Below are positions 27,201 through 34,580 of a stretch of DNA of 64,000 nt, one piece after another. A model generated the notes under the pieces. The model saw only the letters and a program-made list of their open reading frames with translations. It did not search any database and was not told the origin of the DNA. Source of the stretch: Treponema sp. (lineage in GTDB: Bacteria > Spirochaetota > Spirochaetia > Treponematales > Treponemataceae); the NCBI GenBank assembly GCA_024400915.1, contig JAKSLX010000003.1:124001-188000 (forward strand), in the 5' to 3' direction. Made by a program: the position numbers and the translations under genes. Positions within the stretch are counted from its first letter, which is position 1; every line of letters begins with the position of its first letter.

Positions 27201-27741
27201 CAAGGTCAATTTCTCCGTCTTCAAAGGAAACTTCTTCTGTTGAAGTGGATTCTGCAACCGTTTCAGTTTCCTGAGCTGGAGCAGGTTCTTCCGGTGCTGC
27301 TTCAGTTTCAAAAGTCATTGGACCATCATCCTGGTTGATTGTATCAATGGCAAAATCTTCCAGGGAAAGTTCATTCTCATTAACGGAAGTTTCTTCAATC
27401 ACAGGTTCTTCTGCCGCGAAGTCTTCAGGAACTGCTTCGGTAGTAAAATCATCAGCAGAAATGCTTTCCATGACAGAATCATCAAGGACTTCTTCGTTTA
27501 TAGAAGACTCTTCTGCAACAGTTTCTTCCGTTACAGGAGTTTCACTCAGGGAGTCTATGTCAAATTCCGCAAGATCCTGTTCAATTTCCAGGTCTGTGGC
27601 TGCAGACTGCGTGATGAAAGATGCGTCAACTGTAGGTTCTTCAACTTCAGGGGTTTCTTTTTCTGTATCTGCCGATGAAGGTTTCTTTACCCAAACGCCG
27701 TATTTGTCAAGTTCGCTGCTGTTCTCTGAAAAATCGTTCAT
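24241..27741 (-). CDS. Large acidic repeat protein with multiple IDLxxFM motifs
   Basis: A 1166-residue protein dominated by glutamate, aspartate, serine and threonine, likely disordered. No signal peptide or membrane segment is seen, so it is probably cytoplasmic. A short motif [IV]DL[SDE]xFM (or a close variant) recurs with its Met at residues 184, 206, 224, 244, 580 and 642; the last two copies are followed by a nearly identical block GEEGFTDGGPGVQGYDT. A coiled-coil segment is at about 835-865 and a conserved-looking helical C-terminus covers the last ~48 residues (EEIKSVLSYMDQLLENLPED). Near 1075-1100 EEPVI units repeat in tandem. An AGGGGT-like site precedes the ATG. Its function is unknown; a multivalent scaffold is a fair guess. 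Confidence 0.85.
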   Translation of the reverse strand: MNDFSENSSELDKYGVWVKKPSSADTEKETPEVEEPTVDASFITQSAATDLEIEQDLAEFDIDSLSETPVTEETVAEESSINEEVLDDSVMESISADDFTTEAVPEDFAAEEPVIEETSVNENELSLEDFAIDTINQDDGPMTFETEAAPEEPAPAQETETVAESTSTEEVSFEDGEIDLDAFMSDSPSTPADSTPDGDVDLSAFMDDSAAPAQDGEVDLSAFMGDGGDAPDFGNGDIDLDAFMGGEGFTSDKAEQEEIEDADPLDIDLDFEENDFELENAEATGDISGMEQSSSSLADMSETTEIEDFDALFDEIVDETPQTTAEAAAPAPKAEMPGNTEEIDLSDFGFDDDSDNQNPILDDGKPEPKKQGPVDYEMNVDDDDSSSGNTEIVETPEKNEDDGSDDIEVDISQDNEKSVQKEQETDLSSPDDSFDIDSIFDNIEDESGETVSFSGEKKPESLEENITTPSEEVTDSEPMFPESQEPDFGETFEEPEVTEETVIAEEASVLEESDAFEVPEVIEEPAFEETSVEEPVVDFASEETSDETEIDVPVFEEPVANEITEEPVAEESSIDLEDFMGEEGFTDGGPGVQGYDTIASSDTKEEEPAVETSEEPPVENSEEMSYNQEESEDKDISIDDFMGEEGFTDGGPGVQGYDTVASNDAQEEEPADEEETPEEIVMDNAFEEPVISDIMTEPDLTETEKESETMSDITEEPIIEGEPDYSNISAFADKKPEYDMTGVTLTLDDFANIKEYPDEPKMEAPAAEEPVAEETAVSEPEIQDQVDTYSVFIKTESSSGHAENTGAVAEEKDITTEETVAQEAAVSAEETMDSFDSSAILSQISTELASLRTEIKDLKSEFEEIKKNGIQTETSLYEENDSAAEEVTESVEIPEPAEDTGFFNETDEDDTIALSGDELSNILSTAEFTKTEENVDDGLKMDFENEELQEPVFDESEIDLSETETAEEESEISVPTVDDVLVEPSSSDLMDNTITTAEDGEDDIEEINEDDIPAPTLESLDIPPYEQEEELTEDNIEYLKEENTEDSDEENLETGISEQPVETVFNNWDAASEPEIEEPVIEEPVLEEPVIEEPVIEETAVSEEEIQTSSASDSNEIPASMKEEIKSVLSYMDQLLENLPEDKIAEFAQSEQFETYKKLFTELGLS
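24448..24522 (-). repeat. Five tandem 15-base units (EEPVI repeats)
   Basis: Five consecutive 15-base units of the form TTCTTCNATNACAGG (24448-24522), encoding the pentapeptide EEPVI on the minus strand within the acidic repeat gene. Units differ at a few bases. Confidence 0.8.
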
Positions 27742-27875
27742 TAATGACCCCTAGTAGGTATATAACTGAATATCATTATGGAAAAATACTTCTCCAAAAT
27801 CATTATCGGCAAATTTTGTGAAAATCACCATATCTATTCTATTACAGTTATTAAAATAAAACAATTAAATAACAG

Positions 27876-27887
27876 GGCATATATGCC
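27876..27887. promoter_or_regulatory. 12-bp perfect palindrome upstream of the DivIC-like gene
   Basis: GGCATATATGCC, a perfect 12-bp palindrome 15 bases before the start at 27903. It may be an operator or merely chance; no matching second copy was noticed. Confidence 0.3.
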
Positions 27888-27902
27888 GAAAATATAAGCA
27901 TC

Positions 27903-28406
27903 ATGGTAAGGTTCAGGTTACTGGTTGCCGTATTTTTCGGTACTTTATTCTATACATTGATATCTGTTGCGGGTGGCCGCGATGGAATTTGGGCTGCTTC
28001 TCAGATGCAGGAACAGAAGCAGACTCTTAGTGCCCATACTGCTAAAATTGAAAAGACAAACGGGGAACTTTCTCTTGAAAAAATTGCCCTTGAAAAGGAT
28101 TTGGATGTAATTGCATCCTATGCAAAAAAACTCGGCTATGTGTCGGAAGGTGAGAAACTTGTTAAACTCAGCGGTCTTGCTGCACGTGAAGTTCATATTT
28201 TTGATCCTGGTTCTGTTGAAAGGCACCATGATGTTTCGTATATTCCTGAATGGATCTGCAAATTCGTGTCGTTTCTTGTAATGGCCCTTGTGTATCTTGT
28301 TCTTCTTCTTATTGATGTTCAGAACGGTTATATCCATCTTCCAGGTTTCAAGAAGAAAATCAAGGATATAGGCGGAGTTCAGGTTTATGATATTCAGCAA
28401 ATCTGA
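27903..28406 (+). CDS. DivIC/FtsB-like septum formation initiator protein
   Basis: A 167-residue membrane protein. An N-terminal hydrophobic segment (about 5-22) is followed by a coiled coil (about 35-70, EKTNGELSLEKIALEKDL) and the motif YAKKLGYVSEGEKLVKL, which is typical of the DivIC/FtsB family that links FtsL and FtsQ at the division site. Unlike most members it has a second membrane segment near residues 118-138 and a cytoplasmic tail. It overlaps tsaC by 20 bases. Confidence 0.8.
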   Translation: MVRFRLLVAVFFGTLFYTLISVAGGRDGIWAASQMQEQKQTLSAHTAKIEKTNGELSLEKIALEKDLDVIASYAKKLGYVSEGEKLVKLSGLAAREVHIFDPGSVERHHDVSYIPEWICKFVSFLVMALVYLVLLLIDVQNGYIHLPGFKKKIKDIGGVQVYDIQQI

Positions 28407-28980
28407 TGATAATTTAGCTGCCATCGTCAATATCCTGAAAAATGGCGGTGTTGCTATTGTTCCGACTGATACTGTCTATGGTTTCAGTGGGGTTGTAGAC
28501 CTTAAAGGCTGTGCTTCATTAAAGACTGATGGGAAAATAAGGAAAATCAAGGGTAGGGATGAAAAGAAGCCTTTGATTCAGCTTATAGCAAAGCCAGACG
28601 ACATCTTTCAATATACTGATATTGAAATTCCTGAAAATATCCTTAAATTTTGGCCCGGTCCTCTTACCGTAATTGTTCCTCTTAAAAAAGATAATCCTCT
28701 TGCTGAAGAAATAGGCACTGTTGCTTTTCGATGCCCAGGAGATTTGTGGTTAAGGAAAATAGTTGAAGGATGTGGAGCTCCCTTGTACAGCACCAGCGTA
28801 AACAGAAGCGGAAGTCCTGTTCTTGAAACTTTTGAAGAAATAAAGGCGGAATTTGAAGGCGAGGCTGATGCAATTGTAAATGACGGTGATAAAAAGGGCT
28901 CTTTGCCTTCCACTTTGATTCTTCTTGAAGAAAAAGGATTCAAGGTACTCAGGCAGGGAAGCATAGTAATTGAAAATTAA
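28387..28980 (+). CDS. tsaC: L-threonylcarbamoyladenylate synthase (YrdC/Sua5 family)
   Basis: A 197-residue YrdC-domain enzyme that makes threonylcarbamoyl-AMP for the t6A modification of tRNAs reading ANN codons. The start GGVAIVPTDTVYGFSG, the segment FWPGPLTVIVPL and the late TSVNRSGSP are the family's nucleotide and threonine-binding signatures. It has the short TsaC form without the extra Sua5 domain. Translation is coupled to the DivIC-like gene by a 20-base overlap. Confidence 0.93.
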   Translation: MIFSKSDDNLAAIVNILKNGGVAIVPTDTVYGFSGVVDLKGCASLKTDGKIRKIKGRDEKKPLIQLIAKPDDIFQYTDIEIPENILKFWPGPLTVIVPLKKDNPLAEEIGTVAFRCPGDLWLRKIVEGCGAPLYSTSVNRSGSPVLETFEEIKAEFEGEADAIVNDGDKKGSLPSTLILLEEKGFKVLRQGSIVIEN

Positions 28981-28981
28981 A

Positions 28982-29836
28982 TTAGTGCTGTTTTGTCCAC
29001 GATACAGCCACTGTTCCTTCCGAAACCCCGGTTGAAGATTTTTTGTCTGATATCAGGGTTTTTTTTATGCCGGAAAGAGTATTGCCGTTCAGCTTCAGTT
29101 TCCATTCTATTGGATTTGCAGAAGCTGCGATTTTAAGGGCATCCTGTCTAGGTAGTTCCGGGTAGAATGATGCATTGGATTTTCCGCTCTGTTTGATGGT
29201 AACATCTGAACCTTCAACAGAAACTGCTATGTTCATGCTGGCACCGTTCTTAAAGATAATGAAACCTCGTCCGCCTCTGAGTATGAGAATTTTTTCTATG
29301 AGTTCTTCCCCAATCCAGGTGCCGGCAAGAAGGTCCATTACCGGATTTCTTTTTTTCCCAGGAGAGTGAATTTCAGGTTTGATTTCATCTTCCGCCATTT
29401 CTGCAGATTCCTCTTCCGGAATGACAATGTTGCCGGAAAGGTTCAGCATGAAATTTTCAAGAGAAGCTTTTGCGTCCATAAGGATTTTGTAGTAGGAGTC
29501 GTATTCTTTTGTAGAACTGAAGGCGGAATCGTTTTTGAAAGCGTTGAGTGTGCATGTCCAGTTTCCGGTACTCTGTTCCTGAATTTCTGCATAGAAGGAA
29601 ATGTTTCCCGGTTTGTTTTCGCTGGTGTAGTTTTCGTTTCTTCTGTCAACGACCGTATAGCCGTCCATGGACTGAAGCTGAGTGTAAAGAATGTCCGTGC
29701 TCATTTTTATCATGCTCGCATCTGCAGAACTTGATACGGTTGCATAGAACTGTACCGTTTCTGCATGAATGCATGCTATTGTCATGAGAACATAAATTGC
29801 GGATGCAATAAATCTTCTTGCCAAACGATTCCTCAC
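28982..29836 (-). CDS. Exported protein of unknown function
   Basis: A 284-residue protein with a signal peptide ending near CIHAETV (about residue 26). The first half is a compact alpha/beta domain with a segment DGYTVVDRRNENY; the last ~110 residues (from about 168, DLLAGTWIGEELIEKI) have a lipocalin-like beta pattern beginning GTW, as in bacterial lipid- or ligand-binding domains. The start is GTG at 29836; a TTG at 29824 preceded by GAGGA is an equally good start. It follows smpB by nine bases. Confidence 0.75.
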   Translation of the reverse strand: MRNRLARRFIASAIYVLMTIACIHAETVQFYATVSSSADASMIKMSTDILYTQLQSMDGYTVVDRRNENYTSENKPGNISFYAEIQEQSTGNWTCTLNAFKNDSAFSSTKEYDSYYKILMDAKASLENFMLNLSGNIVIPEEESAEMAEDEIKPEIHSPGKKRNPVMDLLAGTWIGEELIEKILILRGGRGFIIFKNGASMNIAVSVEGSDVTIKQSGKSNASFYPELPRQDALKIAASANPIEWKLKLNGNTLSGIKKTLISDKKSSTGVSEGTVAVSWTKQH

Positions 29837-29845
29837 AAAGGCTTT

Positions 29846-30310
29846 TTAGCCGTCCTGCCTGTTTCTGAATTCCCTGGCGATTTCACGCTTAACATCCCTG
29901 TCCTTGATGTCTGCTCGCTTGTCGAATTCTTTTTTACCCTTACAGAGTCCAAGCTTTACTTTTACAAGTCCGTGCTTAAGGTAAAAATCAAGGGGAACAA
30001 GGGTAAAGCCTTTCTCATCGACCTTTCTCTGGAGCTTCTTTATTTCTTCCCTGTGAAGCAGAAGCTTCTTTTTTCTGTCGGGATCATGGTTGAAGACTGA
30101 TGAATATGCATATTCAGAAATGTGAAGATTCTGTACCCATACTTCTCCGTTTTCTATCAATGCAAAACTGTCTACAAAGGAAATGTTGCCTGCCTTTACG
30201 GATTTGACTTCTGTTCCTTCAAGGACGATTCCGCATTCGTAGGTGTCGGTCACAGTGTAGTTGAATCGAGCTTTTCTGTTTGTTGCAATAATTTTTACAG
30301 CTTCTTCCAT
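29846..30310 (-). CDS. smpB: SsrA-binding protein SmpB
   Basis: A 154-residue RNA-binding protein that carries tmRNA to stalled ribosomes. The family signatures ARFNYTVTDTYECGIVLEGTEVK (shown in part), GNISFVDSFALIENGEVWV and the basic C-terminal tail KREIAREFRNRQDG are present. I chose the ATG at 30310 because the family begins about seven residues before NRKARFNY and because a promoter -10 box ends nine bases upstream; the upstream start at 30340 would lie inside the promoter spacer. No tmRNA gene was found in the window. Confidence 0.96.
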   Translation of the reverse strand: MEEAVKIIATNRKARFNYTVTDTYECGIVLEGTEVKSVKAGNISFVDSFALIENGEVWVQNLHISEYAYSSVFNHDPDRKKKLLLHREEIKKLQRKVDEKGFTLVPLDFYLKHGLVKVKLGLCKGKKEFDKRADIKDRDVKREIAREFRNRQDG

Positions 30311-30319
30311 AACTTTAAA

Positions 30320-30348
30320 AATATAGCGTAATTCTTGCATTTAGGCAA
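30320..30348 (-). promoter_or_regulatory. smpB promoter, predicted leaderless
   Basis: Minus strand: TTGCCT (30343-30348), a 17-base spacer, TATATT (30320-30325), then nine bases to the ATG at 30310. It decides the smpB start. Confidence 0.65.
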
Positions 30349-30412
30349 ATATGAATGCACTACGGTTTTTCATAGTTGCTTTTATAATAGAAAAAAAAGT
30401 GCAGCCGTAAAA

Positions 30413-31603
30413 TTACAGCAATTCAATTAAAAATTTATTAAGGAATAATAATCCGTTTTTGTTCAAGGCGTAAGTTGTTGAACCGTCGGTCTCTTTTTTT
30501 TGTTCTGTAAGGTTTTCTGTGCTGAATCTGTTCCAGCTCCCGTTTTTTTCACCAAGTCGTTCAGAAAGGTCTCCGTACCAGGGATCGATTTCAGAAAAGA
30601 GTTTTTTGTACCTGGCGGAATTGACTCCCATTGTTGTCCTAAAGCCCATCATCAGGAATTCAAATTCCCTTGTGTCTGAATCTATTTCCTCAATTTCCCT
30701 CGGTATTGCAGATTCAAGAAGGTTTCCCGTGTTGGTCCAGAACTGAATGTATTTTTCAATGTCCTGCGTGTTGGTCCAGCGTAAGCTTTTTGTTCCGTAA
30801 ACTGTTCCTGTGGCTCCGGCTCCAATTCCTGAATAATCCTGCTGCATCCAGTAGGTCATGTTGTGACGGCTTTCCTTTCCGGGTTTTGAAAAATTTGAAA
30901 CTTCATACTGGATATATCCTTTGGCTTCCAGAAGTTCCCTGCCTTTCATCCACTGTTCATCAGCTTTGTCTGGATCGTGTTCAATAATGCTTTTTTCAAT
31001 TTTTTTGTAAAGGGGAGTTCCCTCTTCAACAGTGAGGGTATACATTGATATGTGATCGGGATTGAAAGAAATTATTTCATTAAGTGATGTAATAAACTCG
31101 TTGAGATTTTGTCCAGGTAAGCCTGCTATGCAGTCCAAATTCAACTGTCCATCCCAATTGGATTTTATGAGTTCAAGACTTTCCCTTGCTTTTGTGGAAG
31201 TACAGTGTCTGTTTACGGCTTTCAGCGCCTTGTCATTGAAACTTTGAATTCCCAGGGATAATCTTGTAACGCCTGCTTTTTTTGCCGCAACAAGTTTTTC
31301 TTCCGTTACGGATTCAGGATTCATTTCCATGGTGATTTCTTCTGTTTTTTCAGTTATGTGTGGTGAAAGTTGATTGAAAAGATGTTCCGTCTGTTGTGCA
31401 GAAAGAAGGCCTGGTGTTCCGCCACCGAGATAGATGGTTTTCCAATGGGTTATACCGAATCTTTCAGCATGGAATTCTGCTTCGTTTATCAATGCCTCAA
31501 CATAGGCATCGGAAATTTTCCCTGACTGCGGTTTCGAAAAAAAATCGCAGTAATCACATTTCTTAAGACAGAAGGGAATGTGAATGTACAGGGATGCAGT
31601 CAT
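30413..31603 (-). CDS. hemW: Radical SAM heme chaperone HemW-like protein
   Basis: A 396-residue radical SAM protein related to oxygen-independent coproporphyrinogen oxidase. The CxxxCxxC cluster motif is in IHIPFCLKKCDYCDF, followed by YLGGGTPGLLS and the family segment SLGIQSFNDKALKAVNRHC. Members with this short N-terminus lacking the HemN substrate residues are HemW, which binds heme, rather than HemN. It starts three bases after the stop of the second signal peptidase gene. Confidence 0.92.
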   Translation of the reverse strand: MTASLYIHIPFCLKKCDYCDFFSKPQSGKISDAYVEALINEAEFHAERFGITHWKTIYLGGGTPGLLSAQQTEHLFNQLSPHITEKTEEITMEMNPESVTEEKLVAAKKAGVTRLSLGIQSFNDKALKAVNRHCTSTKARESLELIKSNWDGQLNLDCIAGLPGQNLNEFITSLNEIISFNPDHISMYTLTVEEGTPLYKKIEKSIIEHDPDKADEQWMKGRELLEAKGYIQYEVSNFSKPGKESRHNMTYWMQQDYSGIGAGATGTVYGTKSLRWTNTQDIEKYIQFWTNTGNLLESAIPREIEEIDSDTREFEFLMMGFRTTMGVNSARYKKLFSEIDPWYGDLSERLGEKNGSWNRFSTENLTEQKKETDGSTTYALNKNGLLFLNKFLIELL

Positions 31604-31606
31604 GCT

Positions 31607-32302
31607 TTAGAACAGCTTCATTTTGTTGAAAGGGAATACCTGCCAGATAAGGCGGCCTTCAATCCTGTTGGATTTAATTCCTCCATAAACGCGGGAATCA
31701 ATTCCTTCTATACGGTTGTCTGCAAGGACAAAATATTCGTCATTTCCAAGTGTTGTTTCAGCCAGTGTTCCGGCACATCCCATTCCGTCCCATTCAACAG
31801 GAACAGAATAGATCCTGATGTTGTAAGGCTTTGATGCAAGTTCAAATTCCGTAAGGTAAAAACTTTCTCCTGCAGGCTTTACATAAAGAACATAATCTTT
31901 CATGTAATAGCTGTCTCCTGGAAGGGCAACCACGCGGCGGATGGAATGCTTTCCTGTCATGCGCGTATTGTTTCCAAAAGGCTTGTATTTCTGAAGGGCA
32001 AAGAAATTTACAATGAGGTTTACTGCTTCTTTATAGAAAGGAAGTGTTTCTTCGTCCATTGGCGAAAGGTAAACCACCTGACCTCGTGAAGGATTTTTCA
32101 GCATTGGACATACAAGGGAAACTCCGTCTTTTGAAATGTCAGTTTCCATTGATGAAGAATTCGTATACACAGCAAAGAGAATGAAATTCAAAAACAGTGT
32201 AAGGGAAAGTATAACTGAAACTACAAGGATTACTCCGTGCTGAATAACCTTCTGTTTCTTCTTTTTATATTCAAATGAGTAGTCGGCGACATTTTGTTTC
32301 AT
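31607..32302 (-). CDS. lepB: Signal peptidase I, short form, catalytic lysine replaced by arginine
   Basis: A 231-residue second signal peptidase. One N-terminal membrane segment (about 23-46) precedes Ser51 in SSSMETD. The box that normally reads KRxxxxPGD is IRRVVALPGD here, so the general-base lysine is Arg122. The last box is present as VLADNRIEGIDSR. Codons at 31934-31939 are CGC CGC on the minus strand, so the change is not a misread lysine codon. The ATG at 32302 is chosen because TATTTT ends seven bases upstream; an ATG at 32341 would place the promoter inside the gene. It is probably an operon with hemW. Activity is uncertain. Confidence 0.88.
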   Translation of the reverse strand: MKQNVADYSFEYKKKKQKVIQHGVILVVSVILSLTLFLNFILFAVYTNSSSMETDISKDGVSLVCPMLKNPSRGQVVYLSPMDEETLPFYKEAVNLIVNFFALQKYKPFGNNTRMTGKHSIRRVVALPGDSYYMKDYVLYVKPAGESFYLTEFELASKPYNIRIYSVPVEWDGMGCAGTLAETTLGNDEYFVLADNRIEGIDSRVYGGIKSNRIEGRLIWQVFPFNKMKLF

Positions 32303-32309
32303 GATTGAA

Positions 32310-32338
32310 AAAATATCAGAATAAATGGAAATTGTAAA
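32310..32338 (-). promoter_or_regulatory. Promoter of the second lepB, predicted leaderless
   Basis: Minus strand: TTTACA (32333-32338), a 17-base spacer, TATTTT (32310-32315), then seven bases to the ATG at 32302. Confidence 0.6.
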
Positions 32339-32375
32339 CAATGGCAGGATTGCAAAGGCTTTTATCCTTTCGCCC

Positions 32376-32404
32376 TTGACATGTTTTCTGAAAAAATAGA
32401 TAAT
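32376..32404 (+). promoter_or_regulatory. Strong promoter of the COX24-like gene
   Basis: A perfect TTGACA (32376-32381), a 17-base spacer and GATAAT (32399-32404). AAGGAG and the ATG at 32435 follow. Confidence 0.7.
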
Positions 32405-32434
32405 ATAGGAACTTAAATTTAAGGAGTTCTACTC

Positions 32435-32524
32435 ATGCCTTGTGGTAAGAAAAGAAAGCGCGCAAAGATTGCGACACATAAGCGTAAGAAGAAGCTTAGA
32501 AAAAATCGCCATAAGAGCAAGTAA
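32435..32524 (+). CDS. COX24/AURKAIP1-domain mini-protein, likely ribosomal
   Basis: A 29-residue very basic protein starting MPCGKKRKRAKIATHKRKKK and ending in LRKNRHKSK. The pattern KRKRxKIATHKRKKxLRKNRHK is that of the COX24/AURKAIP1 domain (mitoribosomal mS38), found as tiny stand-alone proteins in spirochaetes and Bacteroidetes and thought to bind the ribosome. AAGGAG lies eight bases before the ATG. It has its own strong promoter and terminator. Its small size makes it easy to miss. Confidence 0.85.
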   Translation: MPCGKKRKRAKIATHKRKKKLRKNRHKSK

Positions 32525-32587
32525 GTGATCATATATTTCTGAAAGGAAATGTGTGGGTCGCTTAAGTGCGAAGGGCCTTTTTGGATG

Positions 32588-32625
32588 AAGACCGCGGTTA
32601 TATTTCTGACTGCGGTCTTTTTTTT
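32588..32625 (+). terminator. Rho-independent terminator
   Basis: An 11-bp stem with one G-U pair (32588-32598 with 32609-32619) followed by a T-run. It ends the COX24-like transcript just before dxs. Confidence 0.85.
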
Positions 32626-32666
32626 CACTATTTTTTTTGCCGGCAGAAGGGAGCGGGAGTCCAGGT

Positions 32667-34580
32667 TTGATTTTACATAACATACATTCACCACAAGATC
32701 TTAAGTCACTTCCAAAAAAATCCCTTTCGCCTCTTGCTTCTGAAATCCGTTCCAAAATAATTGAAGTTGTAGGTAACAACGGTGGGCATCTTGCAAGCAA
32801 CCTTGGTGTAGTTGAACTTACCATCGCGCTGCACAGGGTTTTCAATAGTCCTCAGGATTCCATTGTGTGGGATGTAAGCCATCAGTGCTATCCTCACAAG
32901 CTTCTTACTGGAAGAACCGAAGAATTTTCTACGGTACGCCTTAAGGACGGAATTTCCGGTTTTACAAAAATCCGTGAAAGTGACCACGATTATTTTGATG
33001 CGGGTCATGCATCTTCTTCCATATCATCAGCCCTGGGGTTACTTACTGCCTGGAAAATTCAGGGAAGGAAGGATAAGGTGGTTGCCGTTATCGGTGACGG
33101 CGCCTTGACTGGTGGAATGGCTTTTGAAGGGTTGAGTCATGCTGGCCAGCTGGCAGAAAACCTCATTGTTGTCGTTAATGACAACCAGATGTCCATAGAT
33201 CAGAATGTTGGCAGTTTTTCCCGTTATCTTTCAAGGCTTACTTTTACAAGCACTTATCAGGGATTCCGCCACAGGGTTGACCATCTTGTTGACCGCATCC
33301 CTTACTTCAGCAGGCATCTTGGCAAGCTTATCTTCAGGTTCAAGCGCGGCATTAAGGGGCTCTTCCTTACAAACAATCTTTTTGTTGACCTTGGCTTTGA
33401 ATATGTTGGTCCTCTTGACGGCCACGACATGGATGCAATGATCCGTGTTTTTGAAAAGGCAAAAAAAATTCCGCGGCCTGTTGTAATTCATGTTGTTACA
33501 AAAAAAGGCAAGGGTTATTCGCCTGCAGAAAACAATCCTTCTGCATTTCATGGAGTTGGACCCTTCAATACCAGTGACGGTAAGGTTGAAAAATTTGATA
33601 GCCTCAGCTTTACGGAATGTTTTTCAAATAAAATTCTTGAGCTTGGTGAAAAAAATAAAAGGGTAGCGGCAGTTACTGCAGCCATGTCAAAGGGAACTGG
33701 ACTTGATGCCTTTTCAAGAAAATTTCCTGAAAGATTTTTTGATGTTGGAATTGCGGAAGAACATGCGGTTACTTTTGTAGGTGGCTTGAGTGCCGGCGGT
33801 CTTGTTCCTGTAGTTGCAATCTATTCAACTTTCATCCAGCGTTCCGTTGATCAGATAATAGAAGACGTGGCATTGCAGGGCAGACATTGCGTCATTGTCC
33901 TTGACCGTGCCGGGGCAGTACCTAATGACGGTGAAACCCATCAGGGAATTTTTGACATATCTCTTCTTCGTCCTGTTCCTGGACTGCAGCTTCTTTCTCC
34001 TGCAACAAAAAGGGACATGGAAATTTGTCTTGACTATGCCGTTGAAAAATCCACGGGTCCGGTGGTCATCAGATGGCCTAAGGCTTCCTGTCCTACTGAG
34101 TTTGAAAGTTTTTCACGATCCATTGTTGACGGTAAAGGAATTTTTGTTTCCTGCGACGAATATGCCCCGTCAATTGCCGTTCAGTACTCTGAAAAGGAAA
34201 GAAAAGGCATGAAGAAAATTCTTTTTGTCTGTACCGGAAGTATTTTTTCAGAGACCCTTACTGCAGCCCGTTCTGTTCTTCTTGACGGAAATGTGGCTGA
34301 TGTTTATTCCCTCAGGTTCATTAAGCCTTTTGATGAAATCCATTTCCTTGAACTTGCTTCAAATTATGATGCCCTTGTACTTATTGAAGACGGCGTAAAA
34401 ATGGGAGGCTTTGCAGAATATCTTGAAGGTGTTGCAAGCAGGAAAAATATTGGACTTAAAACTAGGGTGCTTGCTTTCCCGGATTATTTTGTAGCCAACG
34501 GAAACAGGGAACAGATTCTTGAAGCTGCAGGTCTTTCTCCTGAATGCATCGTGAAAGCCGCAAAGGAATGTTTGAAATGA
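32667..34580 (+). CDS. dxs: 1-deoxy-D-xylulose-5-phosphate synthase
   Basis: A thiamine-diphosphate enzyme of about 637 residues that joins pyruvate and glyceraldehyde 3-phosphate, the first step of the non-mevalonate isoprenoid pathway. The segments GHASSSISSALGLL, GDGALTGGMAFEGL and VVNDNQMSID mark the cofactor site; the transketolase-like second half has FDVGIAEEHAVTFVGG. No ATG fits: a TTG at 32667, seven bases after GGAG, is the best start, although a TTG at 32637 is also in frame. It begins an operon of seven overlapping or abutting genes ending with truA. Confidence 0.95.
   Translation: MILHNIHSPQDLKSLPKKSLSPLASEIRSKIIEVVGNNGGHLASNLGVVELTIALHRVFNSPQDSIVWDVSHQCYPHKLLTGRTEEFSTVRLKDGISGFTKIRESDHDYFDAGHASSSISSALGLLTAWKIQGRKDKVVAVIGDGALTGGMAFEGLSHAGQLAENLIVVVNDNQMSIDQNVGSFSRYLSRLTFTSTYQGFRHRVDHLVDRIPYFSRHLGKLIFRFKRGIKGLFLTNNLFVDLGFEYVGPLDGHDMDAMIRVFEKAKKIPRPVVIHVVTKKGKGYSPAENNPSAFHGVGPFNTSDGKVEKFDSLSFTECFSNKILELGEKNKRVAAVTAAMSKGTGLDAFSRKFPERFFDVGIAEEHAVTFVGGLSAGGLVPVVAIYSTFIQRSVDQIIEDVALQGRHCVIVLDRAGAVPNDGETHQGIFDISLLRPVPGLQLLSPATKRDMEICLDYAVEKSTGPVVIRWPKASCPTEFESFSRSIVDGKGIFVSCDEYAPSIAVQYSEKERKGMKKILFVCTGSIFSETLTAARSVLLDGNVADVYSLRFIKPFDEIHFLELASNYDALVLIEDGVKMGGFAEYLEGVASRKNIGLKTRVLAFPDYFVANGNREQILEAAGLSPECIVKAAKECLK

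Noticed and set aside
26675..27274. Open frame of 199 codons on the plus strand opposite the acidic repeat gene
   Set aside because: It mirrors GAA/GAT/TCT-rich codons of the minus-strand gene, giving serine-rich nonsense with no ribosome site. The same applies to frames at 24314-24898 and 27335-27754.
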